A DNA stretch of 64,000 bases from Sipunculus nudus (taxonomy: Eukaryota > Annelida > Sipuncula > Golfingiida > Sipunculidae): the NCBI GenBank assembly GCA_026874595.1, contig CM049319.1, forward strand, positions 14,721,601-14,785,600. The letters run 5' to 3'. Below, in pieces: positions 13,601 to 25,900 of the stretch. The notes beneath the pieces are model-generated. The model was given only the letters and a program-made list of their open reading frames with translations. It did no database searches and was not told where the DNA came from. Position 1 is the stretch's first letter. Every line of letters starts with the position of its first letter. The position numbers and the translations under genes are program-made.

Positions 13601-16600
13601 GGAGAGACCACTGTTTCGTTCTGGCGTCTCTGCCCAGAGAAGGCCAAAGAAGGAAAAGGTGGCCTTCATTCTAGTAAGTTCTTGTCAGGGTTTGGGTCAA
13701 ATACAGTTTGCCAAACACAAATACAAATATGCTATGTCGTATTGACCAAATATAAATACAAGTGAGCGATGCTTAATACAAACACAAGGCATCAAATATA
13801 AATATGCAAATAACTGGTTGTGCAGAAAATAAATTCCTTTCAGTACCACAGATATAATTCATGTGTACTCTTAATGTATACTGGTATTCATGTACCAGAG
13901 TTCTTAATCACATAATATTGTCACTACAAAAAGGGACTGTTGCATTGAATAAACAGACACTGGAAGCTGTTACTTGAGTTGTTCAGGAATTAGGTAGTAA
14001 ATACTTCAGTTTAATTTAGTAAAATGCTAGATGCATTGAGCATGTGTCAGATATGGATATATATTTGTACAGTATTTGATCAAATACATCAAATATTGAG
14101 ATCAAACACAAATATAAATACATATCATATCTGTATTTAAAAACAAATATGTATTTGACCCCATCTCTGGTTCTTTTTAATGAACCAATGATAAAATTGA
14201 TGTTTCTAGTAGAAAGTAATACTGTTCTGTTGTAAAATAAATTAGTATCATATAATATTATTGATCCAGGTAGGAAGTGATATAATTGTCTTATAAAATA
14301 ATAAAACTGGTATTACAGTTATCACACTACTTGTATTACTGGTATTACATCCTATATTATATAGGATCATTAGAATAATCCAATAAGAGATTGTCCAAGA
14401 TAAAAGAAAAAGATGAATATAAAACTGATTTTACACTTACTGTGGTGTTACTTCCTGAAGTGGAAAAACGTTCTTAAACAATATCAAGTGAAAAAAATGT
14501 GTTATAAATTCAAATAGCTGTAATAAGTTCTACATAGTGTTAGGAACCTTAGACTTTAAACATTGTATTTAGATAAAAACCTGCAAAAAAAAATAAACAC
14601 ATCACATAAATTGATTTTGTTGTTTTGTAGGTCTCAAAAGGCTAGCTGCTCAGAGCCAGGCTAGAGACAATTCTACAGAGTCACAGAAAGACCGGAGCGA
14701 TGAAGAGGCAGCCAAAAAGAAAGGTATTGATATATATCAGGTTCACTCACTTAAATATTGTGTAAAAAACTGGAAAACATGTTTTTTCATCAAGATGTTT
14801 TGCGAGACATGTGCTTGGCCACTGACAAAAAACACTGAGGCCACTGACAGGAAACGTGGCGGCTGCTATTAAATGCATCCTTTCTGTATGAAAATCATCC
14901 ATATTTGGCATAATGATCAATACAGTGACATGATACTATTACAATAATTGACTGCATCGTGGTGTATCAGTGCTATGTGAAATTTTGACATGTTTATTCC
15001 TTCTTTCAGCCCCACAATTATTGCTGCCAAAGATCAACCAAGCATCAGTTACAGCCAGCCAGCAAAACATACAGGCCTATGCAATCATACCAATTCAAGG
15101 AGGGGTGCCAATCATTCCAACTCAACCAATCATGGTTACTCCTACCTTCCAGCTGTCAGGCACTTCAACATCTGAGGCCCAACCCACTTTTACTCTTAGC
15201 TCCGCCTCCACTGGTTCTGAACCAATGACTGGACAGGAGAAAATGGTTCAGAAATCAAGCACTGGTATGCTCTTTTATTTTATTATATTTTTTTAATTAG
15301 GTTTAAAAAACTTATGAAGTCCATACAGAAATGTCATGAATTTTATATCAAGAAAGCCCATATTAAAGCACATATTGGTATGTTCATAATAACATATTCA
15401 TTAACTAACTGTATAGGGCATGATTCTATATTGCTCAATTATTTTGTACAGGCAGTTGAAGGATCATGACTACAAACATTAAAGCCATACTGAGAATAAC
15501 CTGTATTATTTATTATTACCATCTAACTACATGTCTTAAATTTACAAAAACAACAACATTATCCATATCCTTACTTAAAATAACAGCATAACAGTAACAG
15601 TATATTGTAGGTTTTGTATTTAATATGAAATATAACTATTTCTAAAAGTTGAAGTGGTTCAAGCAAGTAGATTGAAAAGTTTTTCTCTCTTTCAGTATCA
15701 GCTGATCAAGGATCAAGGTCAACCCTAAAGCGCTATCACAGCCAACCAGTGACCTCTGGTGGTCCCAACAGGAAGCATGTAAAGATTGCACCAAAAGTTA
15801 ATGTGATTGACGAGAACAGTTTAGTGAGCCAAGCCTGGCTGAACTCCTCGCAGGGGCAGTCCAGTTTGAACACTACAGACCTGGGACAGCAGCTGTCAAA
15901 AATGAAATTTGATTCCAGTGTTGATTCCATCCATAGAAGTTACTCTGATTCAGGAATCGAGTGTAGTAAATCAAGTGATGATACCAGTAGTGATTTAATA
16001 TTGAGCCAAGAGGAGGTTCAGCTAAAACGAAGTTTGTCTCAAGTGGTGACTGGGTTGCCAAAACCAAAAATGTACAACACATCAGGGCGGACTACACCTG
16101 CTATACTGAGACGTCAGCGCCCCCTGGTGAAAGCTACTGCAACTAGAGTGAGGCGATCACCCAGGCATAAACCAACTAAGGGGGCACACAAAGCTCGTAA
16201 ATCTGAGTTGGGCGAGTTGACAGCCTCCTCCCCATCGTTCCCATCCAGCACAACGAAACGTAAAGACCCGATTGACATAGCAGCCAGCTTAATGGAAAAT
16301 ATGTCATCACCCATGCAGCGCCTCTTGTACACACCACCCAAGAAAACGAGAGGACCAAGCACTTCAACTCCATCCAATCCTGCCAACAGAAGCATAGACT
16401 TTATATCCCCCATCAAGGGTTTAACTCCGCTGGGCGGAGAAAACAGTTTGTTTGACAGCGGAATATTCACTCCAGTAGAGGCAAAGGGATTAAAAACAAG
16501 CACTCCATGTCGTAACGAATTCACTCCAGAATCGAAAAATCAGTGCACTCCGCCAAGCAATAAAATATCGCCTCGCCCAGGATCTCTACGAGATTTGGGG

Positions 16601-16810
16601 CTGCCCGGGTTGACACCCCTGAAAAGTACATTCCCAGGAACCAGTTTGACTCCAAATAAATCCCCGCTCTCTCTGGCTGCGCTGGGTGACCATGAGAGTT
16701 TGAACAATCAGAGTTTCACCAAACTTTTGGGTGACTTTCATATAGACAGCCTCATGGAAGAGAATACATCATTCAACATCAATGACTTGAGTTGGTCGAT
16801 GCTCCAGTGA
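10611..16810 (+). CDS. FOXM1: FOXM1, forkhead transcription factor M1 (7 coding exons)
   Basis: Coding exons: 10611-11433, 11880-12013, 12857-13024, 13538-13673, 14631-14723, 15010-15264, 15696-16810; all junctions are GT-AG and phases close to 907 aa (human 763-801). The start is the ATG in GCCATGG, 10 bases after an acceptor. Order: N-terminal region with RQFIMVGPGED (human FILISCGG); SSLTNFSWL near residue 280 (human NSLSNIQWL); forkhead domain about 329-415 with RPPYSYM, WIEDTFPFYKH, WKNSIRHNLSL and VSFW; RKHVKIAPKV near 562 (human KRVRIAPKV); a long SP/TP-rich region; and a C-terminal activation segment at about 873-907 ending INDLSWSMLQ (human DNINWSQFIPELQ). FOXM1 drives late S and G2/M genes, activated by cyclin-CDK and PLK1 and working with B-Myb-MuvB. 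The N- and C-terminal matches set it apart from other Fox classes. Confidence 0.95.
12857..13673 (+). CDS. FOXM1: FOXM1 forkhead DNA-binding domain (exons 3 and 4)
   Basis: Exons 12857-13024 and 13538-13673 encode the winged helix. The intron falls between WK and NSIRHNLSL, inside the conserved start of recognition helix H3, and is phase 0. The helix residues N, R, H and N-L-S are all present, so DNA binding should be intact. The wing carries an insertion (NLKPGETT) relative to human FOXM1. Confidence 0.95.
15947..15967 (+). other. Possible beta-TrCP-type degron in FOXM1
   Basis: Residues 621-627 read DSGIECS, followed by an acidic Ser/Asp stretch. This resembles the DSG-phi-x-S phosphodegron, but with one extra residue before the second serine. 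Function is inferred from motif only. Confidence 0.3.
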
Positions 16811-18459
16811 ACAAGACTGGTGTCTTTACATATATGAAGCAAGTCCTATTTTGCAGTTTTTGAGTGCTGTTTATTTAAGTCTGTGATTGCGTGAGAGGAA
16901 AAAACCAAGAGTAGAAAAAATGTGTAACCCTATTCACATTAAAATTAAATATTATTCTGTGGACTAAAGAATCACTGAAGATATACCAAAAACTTACTAT
17001 AATATTGTGAAATGAATAAGCTGGAATTTGCGCAGAATAATATTTAGCTTCATTTTTCCTTTGAGTCAAGGATTTATATGTATATTGGAGAAGAAACAAG
17101 ACTAAGATGAGAAGTAATTTCAGTAAATTTTCAAAAAAGTATTCCACAACTCCTAGTTATTGGTTCTGACAGAAGTATGACGTAAACTTTAGAATTTATA
17201 GTTCCAATTGAGTCCAACTGTATACTCAGCATTTACTATTCACTCTTACATGACTCTCCTTGTTCATGTTTTCAGGAGGCATGTTATTTTTACAATTCTT
17301 GTACATACGAAAACCACTGCACATCATCTAATACATTGCAATTACACAGACAAACAGAATTTCACAAATTGCAGTTTAACATTAGAGCCATTACAAAACA
17401 TGAAGTTTATACTGCTTGTTGGTCTATATGTCCATAATACAGGATTTGTTGTACAGAGCTATGGGGTTACAAAAAGCAGACATGTGTTCTTAACCAGATG
17501 CCATGAGCAAACAGTTTAATAGAGATGGAAGTATTGCAAGGGTCCAGTGAAACTCCCAAAACACTTGTTTTTGTACCTGTGTGAAATACCATAAAATGCC
17601 TACTTAGTTTCAAGTTATCAGCAAAACTGGCAAAATTAAGTAATTTAATCACCCATTCAATATATCGAGGCAGCTTTATCTTAGAGTTTAAAGTGTCCAG
17701 TGAGAAAAATAGTTTCATTCTGCAGTCACATGATTTGTAACGACTGCCACTTTATCATTACAACTATGGACAGGTGTGTCCTAAACAATTGATTTTGTAT
17801 AATTTATACATAATATGCAACTTAGTGCAGTCTACATATACAACAAGGTTTTGGTTTATAATTTAAAGTTTGAATGGGTTTCTTGTGGTGTTTCGTGAAA
17901 ATTGTATAATGTACATGTGTTTTGGATGTTTCCTTGAACCTGTTGTGCATTGTGCATTTTTAAGGCATCAATTATTACATTGCAAAGATTATAATAATTG
18001 CATGCATCTGCATGTATTTATATGTATGTGTGAACACTTAAAAGCAAACACTTTGCGAATTCTGGTTCATATATTGCAATATGTACACTGTTCATGTTAT
18101 CATTCTTTACTTACATATCCTAGAATTTGACAGGTGAGCAGACATCATTTGTCATGTATACAAACATTCAATACCTATTACAAATACCTGATACAAATGC
18201 ACTGCTTGCAGACAAAAACGGCAACTCTTTAAATCAGAGACAAGCATATCATTATAAAACTACATTCATTCCAACATAAACCACAGGGGGTAATAAAATA
18301 CAACCAGTCAGCTGATCGGACAGGTTTTCCCACAATGTTTTAATGTTTATGGTACTTGTATAGCAAGACCACTGCCGTGTTCTTCGTAATATGGAATTTT
18401 TATCATTTCCTGCAGGTGCATGTAATGCTTGATGATTATAAAGCTGAGTTTGAGAGATT

Positions 18460-18670
18460 TAAAAGGAATGTCTGATATGCAAATGCATTTGAACTCCCAC
18501 TGCCATGACCCTTGGGGTATCACTCAATATGCATATATGCAAATGTGCATGAATGATGAATATGCATATGTACATGCATGATGAATATTCATACATACAA
18601 GTGTGATGTATGTGCATACATCTAAGAGATGAATATTCATACACCCATCTGTCATGAATATGCATACATC
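18460..18670. repeat. Palindrome-rich patch with octamer-like motifs
   Basis: Short tandem variants of ATGAATATGCATACAT, including two ATGAATATTCAT palindromes and ATGCAAAT-like octamers. It may be a decayed minisatellite; POU binding is only a possibility. Confidence 0.45.
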
Positions 18671-21660
18671 CAAGTGAAGAGAGAAAAATTTATATATTCA
18701 CAATTTATCTAATCAAGAGTTTTCAGGTATTCAGCACATTTGTAAATGTACCATACTTTTTTTGTGATTTTGGATTGTTGAAGCAGCCTCCAACTGCATA
18801 GTGTTACCAGTTGGTGTGGTTAACTTTTAGCATTGCATGGTAATTGAAAATCCTCCTGCTGTCATTATTTTAGAAAGATAAATATATATTTGTTTAGGAA
18901 CGGCTATTGTTGGCACCACTGTTTAGAATGTTACTAAAACTAATAATACAAGTTTTTTCCTATGATATTTAAATGTCAGGTTAGCATTTGAATGTCTTGC
19001 ACAATTTCAGGTTGTAACAGGTGCACAGTAGACCCCTCAGTAAAACGACTATCTTCAGGGCAACAATATAGATGTACACTCATAAACATGACAGCTTTTG
19101 AGACCCCAAAAGTAGGGATGCATCAGGCTGGCAAGATTAGGTAAAACAAACACGGACCATAAACATATGCTAGCACGAAAGGCCCTTTGGCCACAAAACT
19201 GGCCAATATTACCAGGGTCACACATCTATAACACTCTGGAAGTTTAATTTGTGCAAAAAATAGCCTCAGAGTGAGACGGTTACTGGGAGGTCACTGCCCA
19301 TCCATTGTTGAAGGATTTGAAGGAGTGAAATTAATTTCTGTTGTTAACAGCACTAACATCTTGTTAACATGTTTTGTTATTGCCTTCCGGTTGAAAATAT
19401 ACTGCAATCAATCTAACATGACTTTCTCCTTTGTGCCAAACATTAAGGGAATATTAGTAATTAGTTGGTGCTAATTAGAATAGTAATTAGGTAGCTGATC
19501 CATGTCACTGAACTCAAGGTGTCACAACATAAGCCCTACAGTGGAGGAGGGAGGTAGAGTGACTTGGTTGCCATAGTAACTACTATGATGTCATGATCAC
19601 TATGGTGACTGAGCAGAATGTGGTTCAGAACCTTTGTGTGAATTATTTATTAAAAATGACTAAAATAATCATGTATTTTTAAACAAATTCCATGCAGCAC
19701 ATAGCCTGTATAAAAACAGTTTCTTCCTTTGTTATGCTCATTAATATTCAAAAGGACACATTTTTTAATGTAAATTAGCTATCAGTTTTTCTTCTTTTTT
19801 TCAATGTACTTCTTGAGGTAAGATGCATTTTTAAAACACCCATATGGTTATATATTTTCCATTAGCTTATTAATATCGTTATAGATCACTTATTATTAAT
19901 TGTGAAGCAAATCTGGTAATGCTTTTTCCTGGAAATTCACTTGATTATGCAGATTTAGAACTTTTGCATATGCTTTTCAATGCATGTAATTAAATGTGAG
20001 ATGAGTTTTAGTTGATTAAAGTTGTTAAGTCTTCACCACCTGTGGGTGCCCCTTGATTTGTGCAGATATTATTAACAAATTTAGTTAAAAATTGAAAAAA
20101 ATGTTCTGTATGTGAACAAATCAAGTTCCAGAGCAATTATTTGGTAATTTTGGCATTAGTGTTCAAGCTATTCCAAAGTCATGGTTGAAATAATTGTGTA
20201 TCAAATTTAAGGGAAAACTTGTCAAGGCATCTACAAGAAATCCTACAGATCATGAGCTATACTTGCCTAATTTGACCATGAAGATAGAGGCCAAGGTCAC
20301 CACTTTTGAAATACCTTTGAGAAAACATCATCATAATCATGTGTGTACCAGTTATGTTATTCTCTATTCTAACAATGCTATTGTCATTTGTCATGAATAG
20401 AAAAATGTAAGCATTTCATAATTATTACCAAAAAACTATGGGCACCCTTAAGTGCAAGAGACTATAGTCATAGGAAGTCTGGTTGTTTATGTAGTCACAT
20501 ATTTGTCTGTTAATGACTGTTTTTCAAGTGTGTTTTTGTTTATGGCACTACCTCATAGCTTATGGCTGTATATAAGCACGTTTTGTATAGACAATGTACA
20601 TACTGTAAGTATATTGTACTTCATAGTGAATATATCAGATTTTCTGCATTTCATAACCTGTTTCTTCACAGATCTCCTGATTGATTTACTTTTCAACAGA
20701 GATTTGTTGATATACAAAAGATTGGAATGTTTATTACAGCTGAGTTGAGGTTGGACTGTTCTAACAAAATTGTTCCTCGAAAAGGCTATTTTAAGCTCTG
20801 CTTGATATACTGTGAAACGGGTATAATCTGTCAATCAATCCATGGCTACATATACATATATAAAATTCATGTTTTTTTTTTTAATTCAGGATAAATCATT
20901 TGGTCCTCAGGCATATATGCAGATAATCCGTAAATATACTAATTATCAGTCAAGTAATAAAATAGAGTAAAAATTAATTAGTGTATGATAATTGCATTAT
21001 GTTGATGTGTATAATTTCACATAGACTGACCTCCTCAGCTTAAATGACCTTTTTGCGTTTTCAACTTTAAACAGGTCACAAAAAGTGTACCATATCCTGT
21101 TTTGCTATATTATGGAAATCTTATCACACAATTTCAAGATAACTTTTTTTCATTCAGGTAATCGGCAGAATACCTTCTGCAACCAGTGAAACAGACATTT
21201 TTTAACTAGCTTATTTGTATAAAATATTATCCTGGGGAGAAAAAGCGGACAGATACTGGCAAAGATTATAATTTTCGATGAGATATAATTTTTATGAATT
21301 TGAAGAGATGGAGTAGCTGCTTGTGAGGTCAAAAACAGGTCAAGGGGCAAAAATTATAATTTTCAAAGGGAAGTAATTTTTATGAATTAGAAAAGATAGG
21401 AATACATTTGTATTTGCATGTGAGGTCAAAAACAGGTCAGGTCATTCAGAAATGTCAAGGTCATTTCTGTCCAACAAGAAACCCCTCTCCTGCTTGTATG
21501 AGATGATCAGAAGTGTGCTGTCTTCATAGCAACATGACAAGTCCACATGGGTATATATATAACTGTATATCAGAACTTCTAGTGTGTGCTTCTGTGGTTG
21601 TCATCAGATGGAGTCTTTGTTTATGTTTACTTGGAATACCAATAAAAAAAACTCATCAAG

Positions 21661-21666
21661 AATAAA
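21661..21666 (+). terminator. Candidate distal poly(A) signal of FOXM1
   Basis: AATAAA is followed at once by GT-rich GTTTTGTGTGTTATTTT, a good poly(A) context. Another AATAAA is at 21641-21646 and a more proximal one at 18292-18297. Which is used is unknown. Confidence 0.3.
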
Positions 21667-22880
21667 GTTTTGTGTGTTATTTTGAAGAAAACTGCCAATG
21701 ATTTAACCATGCCCATTTTAATCTTTTCTATTTATATTTTATATATAATTTATTTATACAGATTTTACCATGATCTCACTTGTTACAATTTTTTTATAAT
21801 TAAATTTATTCCTTCGTTAAAGTCAGCTATTCACCTGCAGGCTGCCTTATTTGCATAATTTATGCAAATTCTGGCTTACTTCAGGTAAATATTAATGAAC
21901 TGTAGGTTATACAGTTAAGAAGTTCTTATAACTCCATTGTGATGGATGTGTGAGCTTATTGATCTACAAGTTGTCTGTGGATACATAAAAAAACTTGACC
22001 AGAGGTGGTTGATTGTTGGTGAGTGTGAAACAATGCTGTCTTTTGTTATTTGCAAAACTTGGGTTCATCTGATTTTCTGCGAGATTTCCTTGTTATACAT
22101 GTTTCGATAATGACTGGTAGCCATTTTAACAGGCACCATTTTCTTTTATAAACACTGGATATCATATAAATGCAATGGACAGCCTTTAGGCACCACTGGA
22201 CCACTGCTTTTTAATTTAAAAAAAAAAATAGAGATTTTCTTTACTTAATACCTGTAAAATATCAGAATGGGTCCCCTTAATAAGCAAATATATAACTACC
22301 TAAAGCAGAATGGCACTCAGAAGATTGACACCTTGGTCAAGGCATAACAAACCTACTGGATCTGCCCATATCAGGATTAACACCAATTTGAAATGGTATT
22401 CCTTGGCCATGTGCCACCCACAAAGTTTTGTAGAATTTGATTCGTTATTTTTTTTGCATAATCTCACACACAACGATTGGACATGGGGGGAAACATAACC
22501 TCCTTCCTCTATCACTCATGTTCACAACAAAATTAACAATGACACCACTTTGTTTTTAAAAATATATTACAAGCTTTTTATAAATCTGTTATGACAAAGT
22601 GGTCAACAAATATTTAAAAAATCGACATGCTTAATAAATAGGTACAGCACATATAGATTCTGAAAATACAGCTCAGAAATTTGGCTTTATCCTCTTTCAT
22701 GAATGTCTACTCATTCCTGAAGTTAAAAACTTATATTTTCAATTATATATTCTTATATTTTTTTTCTAAAGAATGGAATATTTTCTAATTATGAGCAAAT
22801 ATCACTCTTGCAAAATCGTGGTATTTCTCCAGGTTTACCCACTGATACAGGAAGGATCTTCATGCCTTAAATGACAGCTG

Positions 22881-22906
22881 TCATAGCTTACTCTTCATCA
22901 CTGCAC
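22881..22906 (-). CDS. TYSND1: TYSND1 exon 9: 26-bp terminal exon encoding the SKL signal
   Basis: After the acceptor ttattattattcag, the exon reads in phase as (G)GAVMKSKL then TGA. It supplies the C-terminal Ser-Lys-Leu peroxisome import signal found at the end of human TYSND1. The exon is short, but phase, acceptor and ending all agree. Confidence 0.85.
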
Positions 22907-25900
22907 CTGAATAATAATAAAATACAATGTCATAAGTAAACAGTTAACACTAGTAAATGTCTAATTGAACATTATAACTACTGAATTAATATATCTGAAT
23001 ATTAAGTGATAATCAAAAAGTATCTGAGACATTTCCTTCCATTGGTTTGTTTAAATGCAAAATCTGAATACGGAATGACAGCATAACTTAGTCAGACTGT
23101 ATAATGAAAACTGATTCAGAAGGAAAGAGTGAAATTTTCCCTAATTTCGTCAGATGTAATATACATAATTTCCTGGTATATCACTGATGGTCATCAGTCA
23201 TTGAAATGAAAGTCATTCAGTATATATGATAATATAAAGGTCTCTTCTCAAACTCTTAACTGGTAAATTCGCATTTATAAGCAAAATGCCAAGGGTTGCA
23301 TGACTGTTTCAGGGATTTTATACATGCATGGGGCTGGGAATAATTTAGAAGTCATAACCTGTCATACAGAACAAGGCCTACTGCAAATCTGTGCTATGGT
23401 TTATACACCTGCATCAAATACTGGACCATTATTTTACAAGTGCATGTGTAACATGTATATGAACAATGCTAGTACTACACATTTTGTAAATTTCTGCTGA
23501 AAAATTGGCATGGGTGCACACAACACAAAAATGATTGTAGGTGGTGCCATCAGTCTTGTATACAACAAAGCAATCCAAGATGTATACATATGCCCTATTT
23601 CAGGCTGATAAATATCAAACCATCCTGAGAAATAAGCAGGGACATACACTGTGCAAAAATTATTGTAGGTGGCACCACAATAAAATCTAAGTAAATGCAG
23701 ATAGCAAAAAAATAACTTAAATCCTATAGAATTTTTTAGATGACTAATATTTTTGCATAAAATTTGGTGATGATAGCTCCTGCTGATTTTGAGATAGTAT
23801 GGGTTAACATACAGACGACAGACGTCGCCACACCATCGCTCACAGGTTTGCTTTAGCTCCGAGGTTCTATCAAGATTTCACCATTATTGACACTTACACT
23901 CTGGTATATTTAGGTTTGAAGTAAGGACCTCTTAATAATTAGACCAAGGTTTTTTACACCATACTTTGTACCAACAAAGCTTAAAGAACTCCATGCAATG
24001 TACTATGAACCAATTCTTATTTCCATTCAGAATGTTATTAAAATTTAAGTTTTTCACCTGATTCCTGTGTTGGTAAGATCCATAATTTCTTCACTTTCTC
24101 ATTCTGGATGGTCAGTTTGTCCAGTACTTTTGGATCTGAAAAAAAATCAAAGATAAAAAAAAAGCTGGATATGAAAGGACTCACATGGTAGGATGTTTTC
24201 TCTATGATTTTCACTCCTACAATAAGTAACAATGTCTAATGATTTGTTGCAATAATCAGACACAGTTGCAGAAACTGTTGCATATTTGAAATAGGACATA
24301 CCTCACAATTTACGGGCCTTTGTCAAAACACATAAGTAGTTTGTGTATATAGCAAAATATGGTAAGTCTTTCTCCCAGCCCAAGGAGCATAGCTTCCTAT
24401 AGCTAAAGTATGATGTAACTTAATGTATGATTTAAACAATAACAATGTAGTTATGGGTTCATTCCCAACAAAACAGGTGCAACAACTTTATTTTAAATAG
24501 CCAATTACATATACAGCCCAGACCTATATGTTAAATAGGAGATCCTATTTTAACAAAACTTTCACTTCTTTACAGGACATACACAACTGTCAATTCAAAC
24601 CTCAAAACATTTATTTTACATATAGAATTACATGTATAACCAAGGAGTTTACAGGACTGGAGTAACAACTGTCAGAAGCCCTGCCAGGTCGCGAGTGTCA
24701 GTCGTGCGCTAATTGCAATTAAGACATGATAAGCCCATTAACTCTATTGTACGCCTATTGTGCCGTGGTGTCGGGCGCAGCGGCGGCACGGCCTTTGATA
24801 AAGGGAGCCTGCTAGATGTTACTTCTGCGGTCCGCTGTAGCTCGCTGAAGCGGAGAGCGATATATCCAGTAACTGAGCAGTAAATCACTGGAATAACATT
24901 GACCGGAATTATGAATGCGCAAATGGTTTGTTTTGTCAAGAATTATGCGCAACAAATATATCTAGAGAGGTCTCGTGTTGAGGAATCACTTGACCAATTT
25001 TTGGATAGATGCGGACACTCTACATCAACTTATGCCGTGATTCATGACGGACGACTGGTAAGTGTAAACCTTACTTTCCCTGAATAACTTCGGAATTATA
25101 AAAAATTCCATCAGTTCCCACACTTCTGACTTATATTAATAATTGGCCATGTATTATAGTATTCCGACGATAAAAAAAAATTTTTAGCTTATGCTCGGAT
25201 GACTTTCATTTTGATGGATAACAGCGAGCCATTGTCCGCTCTGTCACTGACGGCGTTGTTCTCGTATTATCGCCCATATGTACCGCAGCCAAGCTATAGC
25301 TCAGGCGTCATTAGCAACGAAACCTTCACACACGTTTCCCACACATATGGAAATATGGTGTTCAAACTTATGATTGTTTAAATATTTATATTAAGTACTA
25401 CCGGAGATAAATTTCGCGTTAGTTCACATTGGTGGTCTCCGGGAACTAACGAGCTGTTCCGAATTCACGTCAAAGGGTGGTCTCTCGCGCTGAATAAATT
25501 AGCGCCGGGCTTATCAGCGGCATCTCTGTGTGCCATTGAGCAGCGAGTTTTATGACCCCCGTCAGCAACATCCGACACGGCCAGACTCTCACTTGATACT
25601 CCATCCCTGTAAACTCCTTGGTATAACTAATCCAGTTGGTGGATAACTTATATATACTTACTGTTACTTTGGATATACTCCTCTAAAACTGGCCAAACAG
25701 TTGCCATGGGAACTGCCAGATTTACATGTGGGTATGAAGCTTTAGTGTCATTATCTCTGGAAAAGATTAAATCAGTGATAATCTATATTAAAATATGTAT
25801 ATACATATACAATGTCATCTTCAGTAAAGCTCTTCAATAGTGGGCTATATTATGCTTATGATGGTCAGAGGCATGTTTTTAGCAGACTTACAAAACACAG

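Larger units (their letters stand above)
16811..22880. other. FOXM1 3' UTR and tail-to-tail interval before TYSND1
   Basis: No coding exon recognised. It is AT-rich. It contains a palindrome-rich patch (18460-18670), a two-copy ~95-bp repeat around GAGGTCAAAAACAGGTCA (about 21265-21440), an X-box-like GTTGCCATAGTAAC (about 19568-19581) and several AATAAA hexamers. How far the FOXM1 3' UTR extends is not determined. Confidence 0.5.

Noticed and set aside
24038-24060. Ending TYSND1 at GEKLKF by reading through exon 8
   Set aside because: A good donor interrupts it, and the in-phase downstream exon restores the family's SKL ending. Kept as a possible alternative isoform.
24899-25087. 62-codon plus-strand frame in the GC-elevated block
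   Set aside because: Too short, no recognised domain and no clear splice partners; kept only as part of the block.
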